A stretch of DNA of 20,703 nt from Azolla pinnata (taxonomy: Eukaryota; Streptophyta; Polypodiopsida; Salviniales; Salviniaceae): assembly GCA_037176905.1 (NCBI GenBank), contig JBBBWG010022446.1:1-20703 (forward strand), given 5' to 3'. Below, piece by piece: positions 17,004 through 20,703 of this stretch; position 1 is the stretch's first letter, and each line of letters starts with the position of its first letter. Below the pieces are notes generated by a model that did no database searches, was not told the origin of the DNA, and saw nothing but the letters and a program-made list of their open reading frames with translations. Made by a program: the position numbers and the translations under genes.

Positions 17004-19814
17004 TCACCTTCCAAGGAGATGACGACTTCTTTGATTCGCAGCTTTCACTCTGTCGTTCAAAACTATCGTATCCTTCTCGAGCTCATCCATCGAATGGACT
17101 TGGCTGCCAAATGCAACAAAATGCCTTGCATTAAATAAGTATCACAGTTGTAAATTGCCTAGCATTAAACGTATTCTATATCTTCCTCGATATACGTCGG
17201 ATAAAATCTGTTAGATATATCGAGGACGTTAGATGCTTCTCACATTTGTTTGCATTTGATAGTTAATTTATTTGGCTTTGGATGACATGATCTTTCTAAA
17301 GCACCAAACAAGAAGGGAATGCTACCAGGAGCTGTATATTCAACAAAGAAATCACTTCATTTCAGGAGAGTTTTTTGGTGCAAAATTTTGCTTCTATTTT
17401 AGTTTCTGATAGTTTGGAACAGTAAAATGCTTACTTGCATTACCTAAGATACGTGCAAAACATTGAACAAATAGCAAAACATTTTGAAATTGCAGTCCTA
17501 CACTAGAGAAAATGTGTCGAAATGATTTCGAACATTTTTAAACAATATTTTATGCATCAAACACACAGTATGAGACAAGTTCAAGTTTAAACACATTTTC
17601 TGAGGAGAAGAAACCTTGAGATTTCCAAGCCCATGTCTATGCTCATGCCTTTAAGAGAATCGAGCACGTTGCTTAGATCTGCCAATGCATCATCTTGCTT
17701 CACTCTCTCCATCTACATATTATATCACACGGAAGCTGCTGTAAAATTCTTTCTTGTTGAAGGTTTAGAGGATCAACCTTGAAACCTAACCCTATATATA
17801 TTCTCATATGAGCTGATAATGTAATGCCTACCTCAAGTTTCTCATATGTTGTTGATTTCTGTTGACTCGAGCTTATAGATGCTGTGTCTGTATCATCTTT
17901 CGGGTTACTCCTACCGATCCCAAGTGCAACCCGCTGCTCGATGTGATGAGCCCTTCTCTTGGCAGGATCATCTATTTCCCATTGCAAATGAGAATTTTAG
18001 CAGCAAATAAAGTAATTTCCATATGTTTTTAATCCAGAGAAAACGAGGTTAACCAGAACAGTAGATACAGCAAAAGAGCCTACTTTGAGCAATAACAGGG
18101 CCTGTTAATGGTGGGCTCTTCTTCGGTTTCCATGTCCTTGAAAAGATTCCTCCGAGGGTTCCGAGAGCCTTCTCACCCTGGCCACACACAGCAATTGTCA
18201 GCTAGATTAAACGTATAAAGCATTCAAAATGTTCTATTCGTTATGTTTAACTATTGCTGAGTTCTATTTCCTAATTCATGCAATACCCATACAGATTTAT
18301 GAGTTAGGGATTGCAGATATTTGATTCACATTGATAGCCATATCAAATGAGTATTTGTAATTTATAGGCCTTCTGGGTATTTGATTCATGTCAACATCCA
18401 TATAAAATGAGGATCTTGTAATTTCTTGGCCTTGTAATCTATCTACCTATCTATATTTATCTCCTTGAGCTTCTTCCTTTCATATGAATATGATGTTTAG
18501 ATGGAAATCAGAATCTTTAACTGAACAATTTGAATGTCAATAATGCTATTAAACCCTACAAACTTACAATTAAACCCTAAATCCTTACACTTAAACTCTA
18601 AACTGGTTTTATAGCAGTTTTAGGCCCCATCCAAGATGGATATCTAGGTTGGAGCTGTTTTGTGATTTCTTCAGAAGTGACACGCACACATTCAAACTTC
18701 TTTGGCCCTTCTCCTTCCATATGCATAGATATTTTGTACATGAAAACCAGAATCTTATAACTAACAATGAACACAAACAATCCTTCGAATTCCAAACTGC
18801 CGCTGCAAAATGAGGAATAAATGAGAAAGTACACTAACATGATCAATGCATATATCATCACTATAAGAACCCCTTTTCTTTCGTTTGCATATGATGATTA
18901 CATGACAAACCAAACTCTTTAACTTCCGAAAACAATCCTTCAAATTATTCATAATGCCAATGCAAAAAGATTGAGCAAACATGAATGTAGACTATACTAA
19001 ACATGGATCAGGATTATCATCCTTTTAGAGCCTTCGCGAGATGCACGAGGAACACTTCAGGCTTACATGTTTAAGATTTTGATCCATCTCCACAGCCACT
19101 TCATGGGTCTTTCTCAGTTGCTCCCCTTGGCTATGCAAGGCAAGAAGTGTTTTCGTAGCATCTCCCCTCATCTCTTCAGCCACTTTGAGGCAATTCTGTA
19201 AGACACCCGTTGTATCTTCGGACCTCTGGATAGCATATCCTTCCAACTCTTCCAAGGACCTATACTCCAATTCTTGCTTCTGGAATCTCCCTTCATCATA
19301 CTGAGCCCAAGAAGTATTCGATTGTGAGCCATTGCTAGGACTACTGCTTTCCAACAGTTCATCTCCTCCATTCCTCCTCCCACTATCGTTGCAATTGCTG
19401 CCACGGCGACCATGGTTGAGGTAGTCTCCATAATCTTTCTCAAGTTTTTTATCGTCTTTTTGCGGGAAGATTTGATCAGTTGTAGAATCTTCCACAGAGC
19501 TTTGATGATCAATCCGATGAGTTCCTTGATCTTTTCTGCGGATTTCCAAAGATTCGAAGGCTTTGTATGCACTCTCTTTTATCCATTGAGCTTGCTCCAG
19601 GCTCCCTCCCACAAACTTAGAAGCATGTTTCATACCTGCCTCTTTAATCATCTCAGCTTTCCTCCGTATGGACAATGTTTTCCCTGACGATGAAATAGCA
19701 TTCTTGTTCTTCTTCTTCTTATTCAATTTCTTCCTCATCAGAAACCCTGAAACCCCTGGAGCTTCTGCAGGTATGGATCCATTTTTGGAAAGCTTTTTGC
19801 TACCATCTTGTTCC

Positions 19815-19846
<32 letters not shown>

Positions 19847-20071
19847 GAAAGGGTTTGATTTTGAGAAAGGAGGAAGCTTAGGCTGCTCCGACGTGCGAAT
19901 CACCGTGTTACCTGCGGCACGAGGAGGCCCTATTGATCCGTCCTCTTCATCATCATCATCACCGTTGTCGTCGTCGAAAGGATTGGAGTACGCCATATCC
20001 GAAGAAGCTGCAGGGGCCGTGGCAAGGCTGGGAGGTTCCTCATCCGAATCGAACGGGTTCTGACGAGGCAT
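17004..20071 (-). CDS. SNAP33: SNAP33-type Qb+Qc SNARE (SNAP-25 family)
   Basis: Exons 20071-19067, 18177-18084, 17971-17832, 17712-17615 and 17103-17004 join in frame with GT-AG introns to 478 aa. The protein supplies two of the four helices of plasma-membrane SNARE complexes, pairing with a syntaxin and a VAMP in exocytosis and cell-plate fusion. The Qb helix is at about residues 271-335 (LEELEGYAIQRSEDTTG ... LHSQGEQLRKTHEVAVEMD), with the zero-layer Gln at 315. The linker GEKALGTLGGIFSRTWKPKK is typical of plant SNAP33. The Qc helix is at about 414-475 (MERVKQDDALADLSNVLDS ... ), with zero-layer Gln447, ending NQRSRHLLGR. The start is the first in-frame ATG (MPRQNPFDSDEE). Unusual: about 270 residues precede the Qb helix, against roughly 100 in the Arabidopsis protein. 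They include three NPFD motifs (about residues 5, 30 and 73), poly-Asp runs and a Lys-rich patch. Confidence 0.93.
18178..19066 (-). other. Intron 1 of the SNARE gene
   Basis: 889 bp from donor GTAAGC to acceptor GGCCAG, phase 0. It contains a degenerate telo-box-like stretch (AAACCCTA-type words, about 18549-18605). ORFs at 18598-18861 and 18761-18982 (minus) are incidental. Confidence 0.85.
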
Positions 20072-20368
20072 GCCAAGCAGCAAAAGCGAATTTGGAGCAG
20101 CTGCTGCGCACAAAGCAGCAGACAAACACCAAAAGGAAGAACGATCCAACAGGGATATGGATATGGAAGAATCGAAATCAGCTCGGGATCAAGAGAGGGC
20201 AGAGCCTGCAGAGAATCAAAGCCCCAAACCGTACACGCGCACACGTGGATTCCTCTCAGCACACAATCGCCCAAGAACACAAAAAGAAAGAAATCGCCCA
20301 CCAAACAAACGCGTGCACGCGCCCCAAGAAAAGCAGCAAAGAGGAGCAAATGCATCACTTGGAAGAAG
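20072..20368 (-). promoter_or_regulatory. 5' flank and probable leader of the SNARE gene
   Basis: About 300 bp between the ATG and the telomere-derived repeats. It is moderately GC-rich with CT-rich stretches in the sense direction. A frame in phase with the gene stays open 26 codons further upstream (to 20149) but has no ATG there. No clear TATA box. Overlapping ORFs on both strands (19930-20430) are shadows. Confidence 0.5.
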
Positions 20369-20703
20369 GGTTTAGGTTTAGGTTTAGGTTTAGGTTTCAG
20401 AGTTTAGGGTTTACGGTTTTAGGGCTCTAGGGTTTAGGGTTCAAGATTTTAGGGTTTAGGGTTCAAGCTTTTAGGGTTTAGGGTTCAAGCTTTTAGGATT
20501 TAGGGTTTAGGGTTTAGGGTTTTAGGTTTTAGGTTTCCGGCTTTTTGGCTTTTGGCTTTGGGGTTCAGCATAGGGTTTCTTTTTGTTTGGTGGGCGTTTA
20601 GGGCTCTAAGATTTAGGGTTCAAGCTTTTAGGGTTTAGGGTTTAGGGTTTAGGGTTTTAGGTTTTCGGCTTTTTGGCGTTTGGCTTTGGGGTTCAGAATA
20701 GGG
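20360..20703. repeat. Telomere-derived higher-order repeat running off the right edge
   Basis: It starts with TTTAGG hexamers, then TTTAGGG units mixed with AGGGTTCAAGCTTTTAGG and GGCTTTTTGGC(T/G)TTTGGCTTTGG blocks. The block beginning GGGTTCAAGCTTTTAGG at 20481 recurs at 20616 (135 bp) with the same order of sub-blocks, including the non-telomeric CGGCTTTTTGGC and GGGGTTCAG(C/A)ATAGGG ends. The array is truncated by the window end. It lies upstream of the SNARE gene. Confidence 0.88.

Noticed and set aside
20072..20149. N-terminal extension of the SNARE to 20149
   Set aside because: The frame is open but the start there is TTG. The first in-frame ATG is at 20071, with a G at -3, right before the conserved NPFD motif.

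Overview
This window is nuclear DNA of a land plant. The evidence is split genes with GT-AG introns, a Ty1/copia retrotransposon end, plant-type telomeric motifs (TTTAGGG) scattered through it, and two plant protein families: a chloroplast-type lipid phosphate phosphatase (LPP epsilon family) and a SNAP33-type Qb+Qc SNARE. Short introns, long Ser/Asp homopolymer tracts and the divergence of the proteins suggest a seed-free lineage such as a lycophyte (Selaginella-like). That placement is inference, not something the sequence proves.

Layout. 1-520 is the 3' end of a Ty1/copia element: the RNase H C-terminus with a nonsense codon, then a 190-bp LTR. 521-3600 is AT-rich, largely gene-free DNA. 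3603-4505 is an unrecognised 300-codon single-exon ORF in GATC-rich DNA. 5888-8292 and 10957-14729 (both minus strand) are two tandem copies of one four-exon PAP2 phosphatase gene. Exon boundaries, intron phases and catalytic motifs are conserved, and homology extends into the downstream flank. Copy 1 has lost CpGs. The introns of copy 2 are swollen by a 216-bp satellite (intron 2) and a CATGCATG-rich minisatellite (intron 1). Between the copies lies a diverged 538-bp tandem duplication. 14730-16257 holds telomere-like repeats and weak ORFs.

16258-16382 is the most striking small element. Three G-boxes and three RY motifs alternate in exact 12-bp modules, followed by a TATA box and two back-to-back hairpins. 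It looks like a compact ABA/B3-type promoter for a plus-strand transcript with almost no coding potential. 17004-20071 (minus strand) is a five-exon SNAP33-like SNARE gene of 478 aa with an unusually long N-terminal extension carrying three NPFD motifs. Its upstream region runs into a higher-order telomere-derived repeat that continues past the right edge.

The genes do not form an operon or an obvious pathway. The phosphatase would act in plastid membrane lipid metabolism and the SNARE in membrane fusion. The shared theme is repetitive DNA: telomere-box tracts lie upstream of the start codon of all three recognised intact genes, and satellites occupy introns.
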